From positions 1-64,000 of the forward strand of contig JASUTE010000005.1 of NCBI GenBank assembly GCA_030445745.1: a stretch of DNA of 64,000 nucleotides, in the 5' to 3' direction. Made by a program: the position numbers and the translations under genes. This document shows positions 6,779 to 14,573 of this stretch, in pieces (the first letter of the stretch is position 1; every line of letters starts with the position of its first letter). The DNA comes from Candidatus Cloacimonadota bacterium (GTDB taxonomy: Bacteria; Cloacimonadota; Cloacimonadia; Cloacimonadales; TCS61). Under the pieces are notes generated by a model. The model had not been told where the DNA came from and did not search any database. It saw nothing but the letters and a program-made list of their open reading frames with translations.

Positions 6779-9340
6779 ATGAAAAAAAGTATACTATTAC
6801 TACTATTACTTTTTTTGTTATCAATTTTAGCTGCTGAAACTGTGGAAATCGGCATATTGGCCACAGAAGGAAAGGCAGAATGTATTGAGCGCTGGTGTGG
6901 CTTAGCGAAATATTTAAACGACAGACTACCACAGTATGAATTCCAAATAATTCCTATAGATTATGCCAGTGTGGAAAAGATAGCAAAAACTAAAAACGTC
7001 GATTTTTTGCTAATAAACCCCTATTATTATGTTCTAATGGAGGAAAAATACCAGGCAACCCGCCTTGCCACAGTAGAGACAAATATTAAAGGCAAGCCTT
7101 ACAACGAATATGCAGGTGTAATTTTTTGTAGAGCAGATAACCAGCAGATAAATTCTCTTACAGATATTAAGGGCAAAAGCTTTAGCGCTGTTTCACCCCA
7201 ATCTTTTGGTGGTTATTTAATAACCCGTTATTTGTTTTCCAAATTCAAGATAAATACTAGCAAAGATTTAAAAATTAGTTTCGCTGGTAGCCATCGCGCG
7301 GTAGTATACGAAGTTATGTCTGGTAAAAGTGAAGCTGGAAGTGTGCGCAGCGGAGTTTTAGAAAGAATGGCTGCCGATAAATTGGTTGATCTCGATGATA
7401 TTAAAATTATTTCTGAGGAGAAAGATTGTTCCGATTTTCCACTACTACATTCAACCTGCTTATTTCCGGAATGGCCTTTAGCAAAACTACAGCACACTAG
7501 CAAAGATATTGCCAAGCAGGTAACTATAGAGTTATTTGAAATGAGCTCAGAATCTGCTGCTGCCAAACAAGCCGGTATTTGGGGCTGGACTTTTCCCAGT
7601 AACTACCAACCAGTACACCAAGTTTTGCAGAATTTGCAAATTGCGCCTTACGAAAAGCAGGATATATCTATTTTAAATTTGATTATTCAACAACATTTAG
7701 CGGAAGCTATTGTTATAATCATTTTTATTATTGCTGTTGCTTTTCTGGTTGTGAAACTGCTTAGTATTCGTACTAAGCAAAAATTAGAAACAGCAGTGGT
7801 AGAGCAAGTTCGTAATGATCTACAAAGTTCACAGGCAAATTTGCAAGCGCTGATAGAAAGCACTGACGATGTTATAGTATCTTTCGATCGGGAGGGCAAA
7901 CTGCTTACTTTTAATAACAAATTTGCAGAAGTTGTAAAAAAATCGAGCGGCCTCGATATAAAGCCTGGTATGGATTTGTTGAAAATTACTCCACCTGACC
8001 AGAAAAAATTCTGGGAAAGTGTGTATAAAAGAGCATTAAACGGTAAAAGATTTAGTGAAGTAATGGCCTATCACAAAGATTCTGCTAATCCACATTATTA
8101 TCACATTACTTTTAATCCTATTATCGAAGATGGTAAAGTAGTTGGTTTCACAGAATTTTCTCGCGATCTAAGCGAATTGAAGAAAACTGAAAATGAGTTA
8201 CGCAAAATGTATATGGCTGTGGAACAGGGAGCAAATGCGATTATTATAACAGATACAGAAGGTAAAATTGAATTTGTTAATCCTAAATTTTGTGAATTAA
8301 CCGGTTATAGCAGAGAAGAAGTTATTGGGAAAAATCCTAATATATTAAAAAGTGGCAATCAAGATAGAAACTTTTACCAAAATATGTGGGATACCATTAA
8401 AGCTGGTAAAAACTGGCACGGTGAACTTTTGAATAAGAAAAAAAATGGCGAATTCTATTGGGAATGGGCCACTATAGCACCCATAAAGAATGAAGATGGG
8501 GAAATAATTAACTTCATAGCAATAAACGAAGATATAACCAAGCGTAAACAAGCCCAGCAACAACTGCAGGAAGCCAACCAAAAACTACGTGAACTTTCCG
8601 CAAATTTGGAAGAAAAAGTAGATAAGGCAGTTGCCGAGATCCAGGAAAAAGAACACATGCTTATTGCGCAATCTAGGCAGGCAGCCATGGGTGAGATGAT
8701 AGCCAACATAGCACATCAGTGGCGGCAGCCTCTTAGCGCTGTAGCAGCTATTGTGCAAGATATCGAAGATGCTTATGAATTTGATGAACTGGATACAGAA
8801 TATTTGGAAAATTCAGTCAAAAAAACAATGGAACAAATACAGTATATGTCACAAACCATCGATGATTTTAGGAATTTCTTTAATCCCAATAAATCCAAAC
8901 AAAAGTTCAATATCAGAGAGAAAATAGAAAAAATTCTCACATTTCTGAATTCCAGCGTTAAGCAGTACAATATCAAGATAGATTTAGAAATCGACGAAAA
9001 CTGTACTTGTCATGGCTATCCCAATGAATTTTCTCAAGTAGTTTTGAACATTTTAAATAATGCTAAAGATGCTATTAAAGAAAATAAACCGGAAAATCCC
9101 TTTATCAAGATAAGCTGTAAGGTAAATTCAGAAGGTAAGAATATTATAAAAATAAGTAACAATGGCGGCAAAATTCCAGAAGATAAGATAGAAAAAATCT
9201 TCCAACCCTATTTTACTACCAAAAAAGATGGAACCGGCCTGGGGCTTTATATGAGTAAAATGATAGTGGAAAGAAATCTAAAAGGCAGGATAGAATTACA
9301 AAATATAGAAAATGGAGTCGAATTTAAAATTGAAATCTAA
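6779..9340 (+). CDS. PhnD-like sensor histidine kinase with two PAS domains
   Basis: An 853-residue membrane sensor kinase. Order: signal peptide (1-19); a periplasmic PhnD/phosphonate-type substrate-binding domain (~20-295; GILATEGKAECIERW, a DFLLINPYYY pocket strand and a SGKSEAGSVRSGVLE loop); one transmembrane helix (~308-330); two PAS domains (~350-465 and ~470-590); a coiled coil; a kinase core with phospho-acceptor H646 in IAHQWRQPL; and an HATPase domain (NILNNAKDAI, DGTGLGLYMSK). No response regulator gene adjoins, so it is an orphan kinase. The ligand is unknown; other oxyanions or small molecules are bound by relatives. GAGGG precedes the ATG. Confidence 0.92.
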   Translation: MKKSILLLLLLFLLSILAAETVEIGILATEGKAECIERWCGLAKYLNDRLPQYEFQIIPIDYASVEKIAKTKNVDFLLINPYYYVLMEEKYQATRLATVETNIKGKPYNEYAGVIFCRADNQQINSLTDIKGKSFSAVSPQSFGGYLITRYLFSKFKINTSKDLKISFAGSHRAVVYEVMSGKSEAGSVRSGVLERMAADKLVDLDDIKIISEEKDCSDFPLLHSTCLFPEWPLAKLQHTSKDIAKQVTIELFEMSSESAAAKQAGIWGWTFPSNYQPVHQVLQNLQIAPYEKQDISILNLIIQQHLAEAIVIIIFIIAVAFLVVKLLSIRTKQKLETAVVEQVRNDLQSSQANLQALIESTDDVIVSFDREGKLLTFNNKFAEVVKKSSGLDIKPGMDLLKITPPDQKKFWESVYKRALNGKRFSEVMAYHKDSANPHYYHITFNPIIEDGKVVGFTEFSRDLSELKKTENELRKMYMAVEQGANAIIITDTEGKIEFVNPKFCELTGYSREEVIGKNPNILKSGNQDRNFYQNMWDTIKAGKNWHGELLNKKKNGEFYWEWATIAPIKNEDGEIINFIAINEDITKRKQAQQQLQEANQKLRELSANLEEKVDKAVAEIQEKEHMLIAQSRQAAMGEMIANIAHQWRQPLSAVAAIVQDIEDAYEFDELDTEYLENSVKKTMEQIQYMSQTIDDFRNFFNPNKSKQKFNIREKIEKILTFLNSSVKQYNIKIDLEIDENCTCHGYPNEFSQVVLNILNNAKDAIKENKPENPFIKISCKVNSEGKNIIKISNNGGKIPEDKIEKIFQPYFTTKKDGTGLGLYMSKMIVERNLKGRIELQNIENGVEFKIEI

Positions 9341-9370
9341 CAACTATACAAATTATTTTTAGGAAAATTT

Positions 9371-9577
9371 ATGGCTGATAAATTTAATTTTGCTTCCAAT
9401 GTAATCGCCAAAGTTGGTGGAGAAGATAGGACTGTTACTGTAAAAGTGGAAAACAACCATATCTGTGTTACCGATTTCAAAACAAAAAAGCAGATCATAG
9501 AATTCGATATTATCAATACTACCGCTGAAAATCCCATAATTTTTGTGGTTTCCAAAGATGAAAAGCTTGACTCGTGA
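9371..9577 (+). CDS. Small 68-residue protein of unknown function
   Basis: A short soluble protein, rich in beta-forming residues (VIAKVGGEDRTVTVKVENNH). It has no signal peptide and no cysteine pair resembling a zinc site. AGGAAAA precedes the ATG. It sits 30 bases after the sensor kinase and 42 bases before the deacetylase on the same strand, so it is probably in the same transcription unit. The opposite-strand frame over the same bases has weaker features. I do not recognise the family; its position suggests a partner of the kinase, but that is a guess. Confidence 0.7.
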   Translation: MADKFNFASNVIAKVGGEDRTVTVKVENNHICVTDFKTKKQIIEFDIINTTAENPIIFVVSKDEKLDS

Positions 9578-9619
9578 CGCCTAGTTTGAAATTTAACCTA
9601 AAAAAATAGGAACAAAAAT

Positions 9620-10786
9620 ATGGCCAAAAAGCGCAAAAAAAAGAAAAAAAGTTATCAAGGTTACCTCTATCTCTTTTTGTTTTTAGTTATCTTGGCATTA
9701 GCTGGTTATTTTGTATTTACTCATTATAATATAAAACTAGTTCCTAAAGAAGAATCTCAAGCATTGCAGGTAAAAGAGCTGGAAACAAAACAATCGGTAG
9801 ATGGAGTGATAGCAGAGGCTATTAAGTTATTGGGAATTCCGCAGCGACTCTATTCCCATCGCATCAAAAAAGATGCAGTCTATTTTTACATCGGTATAAA
9901 TAAGAACGAGATGGATTTAAACTTTGCCAACTTGGTTATTAGTGGCAAAGTGGAAGAAAACGGGGGTGAGATAATTTCGGGAGAAGAGATAGGCGATGGT
10001 TGGAAGCAGATTCTTACTTTCAAAGACCCCCAAGATGAGCAGCTTTACAAAGTGGTTATTTATTATGCAGAATCGGCTGAATACGATGAAAAAAAAGCGC
10101 AGATGGCTATTGTGGTAGATGATTTTGGCTATTTTGCCGGGAAATTATTAGAAGACTTCAATGAACTGCATCCACACCTTACCTATTCTATTTTACCAGG
10201 GTTATCGCATTCCCAAGAAGTGATGCAGAAAGCTGCTGCTACTGGCCATGAAACTATTATTCATATTCCCATGGAGCCCATAAGTTATCCCAAAGCTGAT
10301 CCAGGGAAAAATGCCATCTTTGTGCAGCTTTCTGAAAAAGAGATAATAAAGCGGGTGCAAAATTATATAGATGAACTGCCTTTGTGCAAAGGCGCAAATA
10401 ATCATATGGGATCGTTAGCTACCGCGGATAAAGATGTGATGACTGTGGTGCTAAAAGTACTGAAGGATAACGATAAATATTTTATAGATAGTCGCACTAC
10501 CTCTTCTTCTGTAGCTTACGATACAGCCCAGCATCTACTTATGCCATCTTTGGAAAACCAGATGTTTTTGGACAGTCCCGATATTAGCGATAAAACTCTG
10601 AACACCAAAGTAAGGCGTGTGAAGAAATTGGTTGAACAGAAAGATAAATTTGTGATAATAACGCACTGTACTAACCGTGAAAAATATGAATATTTAAAAG
10701 AATTTCTTAGAAGAATTAAGAAGCTAGACGTGGAGATTGTACCAGCTTCCAAATTGCTTCACAATAAATGGGCGGAGATTAGCTGA
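9620..10786 (+). CDS. Divergent polysaccharide deacetylase (YibQ-like)
   Basis: A 388-residue membrane-anchored member of the divergent polysaccharide deacetylase family. A lysine-rich cytoplasmic tail (KKRKKKKKSY) precedes one N-terminal transmembrane helix (~14-32), so the catalytic domain should face the periplasm. Family motifs are MAIVVDDFGYF with its Asp pair, HIPMEP-SYP, NNHMGS and YFIDSRTTSSS near the C-terminal half. Substrates of this family are poorly defined; a role in envelope glycan or peptidoglycan modification is likely. Its stop overlaps the uppP start (TGATG), fitting an envelope-linked operon. Confidence 0.88.
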   Translation: MAKKRKKKKKSYQGYLYLFLFLVILALAGYFVFTHYNIKLVPKEESQALQVKELETKQSVDGVIAEAIKLLGIPQRLYSHRIKKDAVYFYIGINKNEMDLNFANLVISGKVEENGGEIISGEEIGDGWKQILTFKDPQDEQLYKVVIYYAESAEYDEKKAQMAIVVDDFGYFAGKLLEDFNELHPHLTYSILPGLSHSQEVMQKAAATGHETIIHIPMEPISYPKADPGKNAIFVQLSEKEIIKRVQNYIDELPLCKGANNHMGSLATADKDVMTVVLKVLKDNDKYFIDSRTTSSSVAYDTAQHLLMPSLENQMFLDSPDISDKTLNTKVRRVKKLVEQKDKFVIITHCTNREKYEYLKEFLRRIKKLDVEIVPASKLLHNKWAEIS

Positions 10787-11586
10787 TGCAGTTTTTCAAG
10801 GCGATAATTTTGGGGATAATACAGGGATTAACCGAATTTCTACCAGTAAGCAGCTCCGGGCATTTGGTATTAGCAGGACACTTTTTAGATTTTCAAAAAC
10901 CCAATATTAGTTTTGAAATTTTTCTACACTTTGGTTCTCTGTTAGCTGTACTCATTTTCTTTCGTAAAGATATTTGGAGTTTGTTGGAATCTCTCTGGCA
11001 TTTTCAGAAAACGGACGAAACCCACACAAATAACCGCAAAGTAGTGTGGTTTTTGTTGATTGCTACTGTGGTTACTGGTGCTATTGGCTTGGTATTAGAA
11101 GATTTCTTTGAATCAATCTTTTCTTCGATATATTTAGTGGCTTCCATGCTGCTGGTTACTGGAATCATCCTATTTATTTCCGACAAATTTAACAGCCAGA
11201 GATTCGCAATGCCTAAAATCGGGTGGAAACGTTCGGTAATTATTGGATTAGGACAAAGCTTTGCAATGTTTCCGGGTCTCTCACGCTCTGGTACTACTAT
11301 TGCGGTAGGTATTTTCAGTGGTTTAAAAAGAGAAGATGCGGCTCGGTTTTCTTTCCTACTTTCAGTTCCTGCTATTTTGGGTGCAAATATTTTAAAAATT
11401 TCAGAACTTTCCCAGCTGTCAGCAGAATATGTTCCCAGTTATTTGGGAGGAGCGATAGCTGCTTTCATATCTGGGTATGCAGTTATTTCTTGGCTGCTTA
11501 AACTTGTGAAAAAGAGTAAACTGAAATATTTTTCTTACTATTGTTGGCTGCTAGCAATAATTAGCATAGTTATATACAGTTTATGA
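10786..11586 (+). CDS. uppP: Undecaprenyl-diphosphatase (BacA/UppP)
   Basis: A 266-residue polytopic membrane enzyme that recycles undecaprenyl diphosphate to the monophosphate carrier used for peptidoglycan and surface glycans. Both signature blocks are present: GLTEFLPVSSSGHLVL near the N-terminus and FAMFPGLSRSGTT in the middle. About seven to eight hydrophobic helices are visible. Its ATG overlaps the preceding stop (TGATG) and its own stop overlaps the holA start by 4 bases, so translation is coupled. It should supply lipid carrier for the glycan operon at 25690-40308. Confidence 0.95.
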   Translation: MQFFKAIILGIIQGLTEFLPVSSSGHLVLAGHFLDFQKPNISFEIFLHFGSLLAVLIFFRKDIWSLLESLWHFQKTDETHTNNRKVVWFLLIATVVTGAIGLVLEDFFESIFSSIYLVASMLLVTGIILFISDKFNSQRFAMPKIGWKRSVIIGLGQSFAMFPGLSRSGTTIAVGIFSGLKREDAARFSFLLSVPAILGANILKISELSQLSAEYVPSYLGGAIAAFISGYAVISWLLKLVKKSKLKYFSYYCWLLAIISIVIYSL

Positions 11587-12593
11587 AGAATAATTTAAGA
11601 CACTACGAATTTCTACGCCAGATAAAGAAGATACGTAAACCAGCTGCTTTCGCTGTAGTTGGCGAAGAACAATTTCTGAAGGATAAGGTAACCGAGGCAA
11701 TTTTGCAGAAATATAGTTCTAATAATAATGAATTTGACCTGCATAGTTTTTATGGAGATGAAGCTAATGGATTGCAAATAGTGGAAGAGCTGGAAACACT
11801 CCCCTTTATGGCTAAATATAAAATTGTTCTCTTAAAAAACTATCATCAACTAAATGCCAAAGAAAAATCTTATCTTGCTTCCTATTTGGAAAATCCCTAC
11901 AATTCTTCTATCTTTATTTTAACTACCGATAAATTAGATAAACGCCAAAAAGTTGATAAAATTGTTGCACAAAAAGCTTTAAACGTGATATGTAAAAAAC
12001 CATATGGGCCAATTGATATTGAGCGCTGGTTAGAAGCAGAGTTGCGTAGCCGCAATAAAAGTATGGATAGACAGGGTGTGCAATTTTTCAGTAGTCGCAT
12101 CGATTTGGATTTTCTGGTAGCAGCGAATGAGCTGGAAAAACTTATTATCTTCACTAAAGATGCGCAACATATTAGCTATTTGGAAGTAAAAGAATGCCTG
12201 GGACGCTCTCGTGTTAACGATATCTTCGAACTGCAAAAAGCGCTGGGACAGAAAAAGCTTTCTCTCACTTTTAAAATTTTGGAAAATATGATGCAAAACG
12301 AGAGTTCAGCAGTTTTCATTGTTACAATGCTTACCAGATTTTTTACTCAACTTTGGAAGATAAACAGTCTGCGTGCTCAAAATTTTTCTGATAGCGATAT
12401 CAGCCAGAGATACTTACCAGAGATTTACTATAAATTCCGCAGTGAATACCTGCAAGCTGCTAACAATTTCAATATGAGCAAGATAAAGCACATTTTCTCG
12501 TTATTGCTACAGGCAGATATAGACTTGAAATCGCTGAATATGAGTGAAACGATAATTTTGGAACTACTATTCTACAAAATTTTGAATGATTAA
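11583..12593 (+). CDS. holA: DNA polymerase III subunit delta
   Basis: A 336-residue clamp-loader subunit. The N-terminal AAA+-like domain opens with AFAVVGEEQFLKDK and includes the family's weakly conserved LPFMAKYKIVLLKNY strand. The middle and C-terminal helical domains contain the AANELEKLI and DIFELQKALG segments typical of delta. Length matches the family. The start overlaps the uppP stop by 4 bases (ATGA), and era follows 3 bases after the stop, giving a tight uppP-holA-era block. Confidence 0.88.
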   Translation: MKNNLRHYEFLRQIKKIRKPAAFAVVGEEQFLKDKVTEAILQKYSSNNNEFDLHSFYGDEANGLQIVEELETLPFMAKYKIVLLKNYHQLNAKEKSYLASYLENPYNSSIFILTTDKLDKRQKVDKIVAQKALNVICKKPYGPIDIERWLEAELRSRNKSMDRQGVQFFSSRIDLDFLVAANELEKLIIFTKDAQHISYLEVKECLGRSRVNDIFELQKALGQKKLSLTFKILENMMQNESSAVFIVTMLTRFFTQLWKINSLRAQNFSDSDISQRYLPEIYYKFRSEYLQAANNFNMSKIKHIFSLLLQADIDLKSLNMSETIILELLFYKILND

Positions 12594-12596
12594 GAA

Positions 12597-13478
12597 ATGG
12601 ATAATTTTAAAAGCGGGTTTGTATCTATTGTGGGCAAACCAAATGTGGGGAAATCTACCCTGATAAATAAGATCTTGGGAGAAAAGATCTCGATAGTTAC
12701 CCCCAAGCCACAAACTACTCGTCAGCAAATAAAGGGTATCTACAACGACGAGGAGAGCCAGATAATTTTTCTGGATACACCCGGTTTTCTGCAGCCACGT
12801 TATGAATTGCAACACAAGATGGTGGAATATATCAATCAATCGCTCAAAGATTCCGACTTGATATTATATATCTGCGATGCTAACTACTATCCTACCGATT
12901 ACGATAGAAAAATTTATGAAAATATTGCTAAAATGAATATTCCGAAGCTGGCGTTATTAAATAAAATCGACCTGGTTAGCAATGATAAATTAGCTAATCT
13001 TAAAAAACAGATGCAAGAGCTTAATTTCGAAGAAGTTATTCCCGTTAGCCTTACACAAGCAACCGAAGTACAAGGTATCCTTACTAAAATTAAGCGATTT
13101 TTACCCTATGGCCCACCATTTTACGATCCCGACGATATCTCCGATCTACCTGTACGCTTTTTTATTCAAGAGATCATTCGCGAACAAATATTCCTGCACC
13201 TGCGCGATGAACTACCCTATGCTTCTACTGTGGTGGTAGAGCAGTTTAAAGAAACTGAAAATAAAATCGAAATAGCAGCCAATATTTGGTTAGAACGCAA
13301 AAGCCAAAAAATCATCATTATTGGCAAACAGGGACAAATGATAAAAAAAATCCGCATCGCTTCCGAAAAAGAGATTCACAGAATTATGGGTAAAAGAATA
13401 AAATTAAGTTTGTGGATCAAAATAAAACCAAACTGGCGTAATAAAAAAAATGCACTAAAAGAATTCGGTTATCGCTAA
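12597..13478 (+). CDS. era: GTPase Era
   Basis: A 293-residue GTPase for 16S rRNA maturation and 30S assembly. G1 GKPNVGKST is near residue 13, G3 is DTPG in FLDTPGF, and G4 is LLNKIDLV. The C-terminal KH RNA-binding domain contains IIIGKQGQMIKKIR and GKRIKLSLWIK. Length is normal for Era. It begins 3 bases after holA. Its stop codon overlaps the final stop of a decayed gene on the opposite strand, so the two converge without any terminator between them. Confidence 0.96.
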   Translation: MDNFKSGFVSIVGKPNVGKSTLINKILGEKISIVTPKPQTTRQQIKGIYNDEESQIIFLDTPGFLQPRYELQHKMVEYINQSLKDSDLILYICDANYYPTDYDRKIYENIAKMNIPKLALLNKIDLVSNDKLANLKKQMQELNFEEVIPVSLTQATEVQGILTKIKRFLPYGPPFYDPDDISDLPVRFFIQEIIREQIFLHLRDELPYASTVVVEQFKETENKIEIAANIWLERKSQKIIIIGKQGQMIKKIRIASEKEIHRIMGKRIKLSLWIKIKPNWRNKKNALKEFGYR

Positions 13479-13864
13479 ACTAATTTCAGCCAGTTATAAA
13501 TGCCAGTTTTCATACTTTCCAATTCGATTTTGTAAAATAATGCACTGCCTATTACCCAGTTAATCGTATATACAAAAATGAGCTTAACTAACTATAATAG
13601 CCATAAATCTGCTAAAAAAATAAGAGCTGGTATTATTATAAGAGTTTCTACCAGATTATAAACATAAGCACTTCTTAATTTTATCGGAGTAAAAAGGCCT
13701 AGAAGGCAATTCCAACCGCATAATTAGCCCTCTATATTTACCTTGATGTTAGTAAAAACTAACGATTACGCATAAATTAACATGCATTTAATCATTATAA
13801 TATCATCTTGCTGCTGGTATTTATAGCCGAATTTTTCTAGCATTTGAATTAATTTATCTTTCAT
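13475..13864 (-). pseudogene. Decayed membrane-protein gene, three in-frame stops
   Basis: One unbroken minus-strand frame of 130 codons reads as a plausible protein except for three stops (TAA at 13768-13766, TAA at 13726-13724, TAG at 13594-13592). It starts with a good ribosome-binding site (AAAGGGG, ATG at 13864) and the residues MKDKLIQMLEKFGYKYQQQ. Later pieces include GLFTPIKLRSAYVYNLVE, hydrophobic TLIIIPALIFLADLWLL, and TINWVIGSALFYKIELESMK. Two membrane helices would be present. The family is not recognised. No frameshift is needed, so decay was by point mutation only; stop readthrough is possible but less likely. The first 32 codons could still yield a short peptide. Confidence 0.65.
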
Positions 13865-13951
13865 AATTATCCCCTTTGTAAACTTAATCAGACCTATTTA
13901 TTTAATAGCTGTCAAGTTTTTTTAAAAAGTTGACGTTTTTTCTTAAATTAG

Positions 13952-13980
13952 TTGACAGCGTAAGTAGCAGAAAATTATTT
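13952..13980 (+). promoter_or_regulatory. Promoter of the tRNA-Ser/Gln cluster
   Basis: A perfect -35 box TTGACA (13952-13957) and a weak -10 box TTATTT (13975-13980) are separated by 17 bases. They end 14 bases before the first tRNA. The placement and spacing fit a sigma-70 promoter for tRNA-Ser(TGA) and the two tRNAs behind it. Confidence 0.6.
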
Positions 13981-13994
13981 GTACAATCCCGAAG

Positions 13995-14080
13995 GGAGGA
14001 TTAGTCCTAATTGGTAAGGCAGCGGTCTTGAAAACCGCCGGGCTCTGCCCTTGGGGGTTCGAGTCCCTCATCCTCCGCCA
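13995..14080 (+). tRNA. tRNA-Ser (anticodon TGA)
   Basis: A 7-bp acceptor stem (GGAGGAT) pairs with the 3' end, and CCA is encoded. The anticodon loop reads CTTGAAA with anticodon TGA. The long variable arm, typical of serine tRNAs, and the T loop GGTTCGAGTCC are visible. It is first of three tRNAs transcribed together. Confidence 0.95.
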
Positions 14081-14093
14081 TAGAGATCTTTCT

Positions 14094-14186
<93 letters not shown>

Positions 14187-14200
14187 GATATATAGTTTGT

Positions 14201-14275
14201 TGGGTCGTCGCCAAGTGGTAAGGCACATGGTTTTGGTCCATGCATACGGGGGTTCGAATCCTCCCGGCCCAACCA
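14201..14275 (+). tRNA. tRNA-Gln (anticodon TTG)
   Basis: The acceptor stem TGGGTCG pairs with CGGCCCA (one G-U), followed by ACCA. The anticodon stem CATGG/CCATG encloses TTTTGGT, giving anticodon TTG. An intrinsic terminator follows directly, so it is the last member of this tRNA transcript. Confidence 0.95.
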
Positions 14276-14280
14276 TTTTT

Positions 14281-14307
14281 AACCGAAGTGCCTAGCTTCG
14301 GTTTTTG
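14281..14307 (+). terminator. Intrinsic terminator after tRNA-Gln(TTG)
   Basis: AACCGAAG (14281-14288) pairs with CTTCGGTT (14296-14303) over a 7-base loop and runs into a T tract. It separates the first three tRNAs from the separately promoted tRNA-Gln(CTG). Confidence 0.85.
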
Positions 14308-14325
14308 TAATGTAAAACAAAAAGT

Positions 14326-14354
14326 TTGACATCATTTCAAACCTGTTGTTTTAT
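14326..14354 (+). promoter_or_regulatory. Promoter of tRNA-Gln(CTG)
   Basis: A -35 box TTGACA (14326-14331) and -10-like TTTTAT (14349-14354) with 17-bp spacing end 12 bases before the tRNA. It follows the terminator at 14281-14307, so this tRNA appears to be transcribed on its own. Confidence 0.55.
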
Positions 14355-14366
14355 TCATTAAGATGT

Positions 14367-14440
14367 TGGGGTGTCGTCTAACGGTAGGACAGCGGATTCT
14401 GGTTCCGTCAGTGAGGGTTCGATTCCTTCCATCCCAACCA
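14367..14440 (+). tRNA. tRNA-Gln (anticodon CTG)
   Basis: The acceptor stem TGGGGTG pairs with CATCCCA (one G-U), followed by ACCA. The anticodon stem GCGGA/TCCGT encloses TTCTGGT, giving anticodon CTG. The T loop GGTTCGATTCC is intact. It complements the neighbouring TTG-decoding tRNA-Gln. Confidence 0.94.
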
Positions 14441-14465
14441 TTTATTTTATCAAGGATTTAGAAAA

Positions 14466-14528
14466 ATGAAACAGGTGGTTCGTATAGATAAAATTAAGAT
14501 CCAAAATTCTTTGGAAGTAGACCGCTGA
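14466..14528 (+). CDS. Possible 20-codon leader ORF
   Basis: A short frame (MKQVVRIDKIKIQNSLEVDR) starts 26 bases after tRNA-Gln(CTG), with AAGGA nine bases upstream of the ATG, and ends 45 bases before glgP. It could be a leader peptide or a remnant. At this length chance alone could produce it, and I recognise nothing. Confidence 0.2.
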   Translation: MKQVVRIDKIKIQNSLEVDR

Positions 14529-14573
14529 TGTTTCTAAAAATTAATAACAATTTATACAATGTGGAGGATTTTT

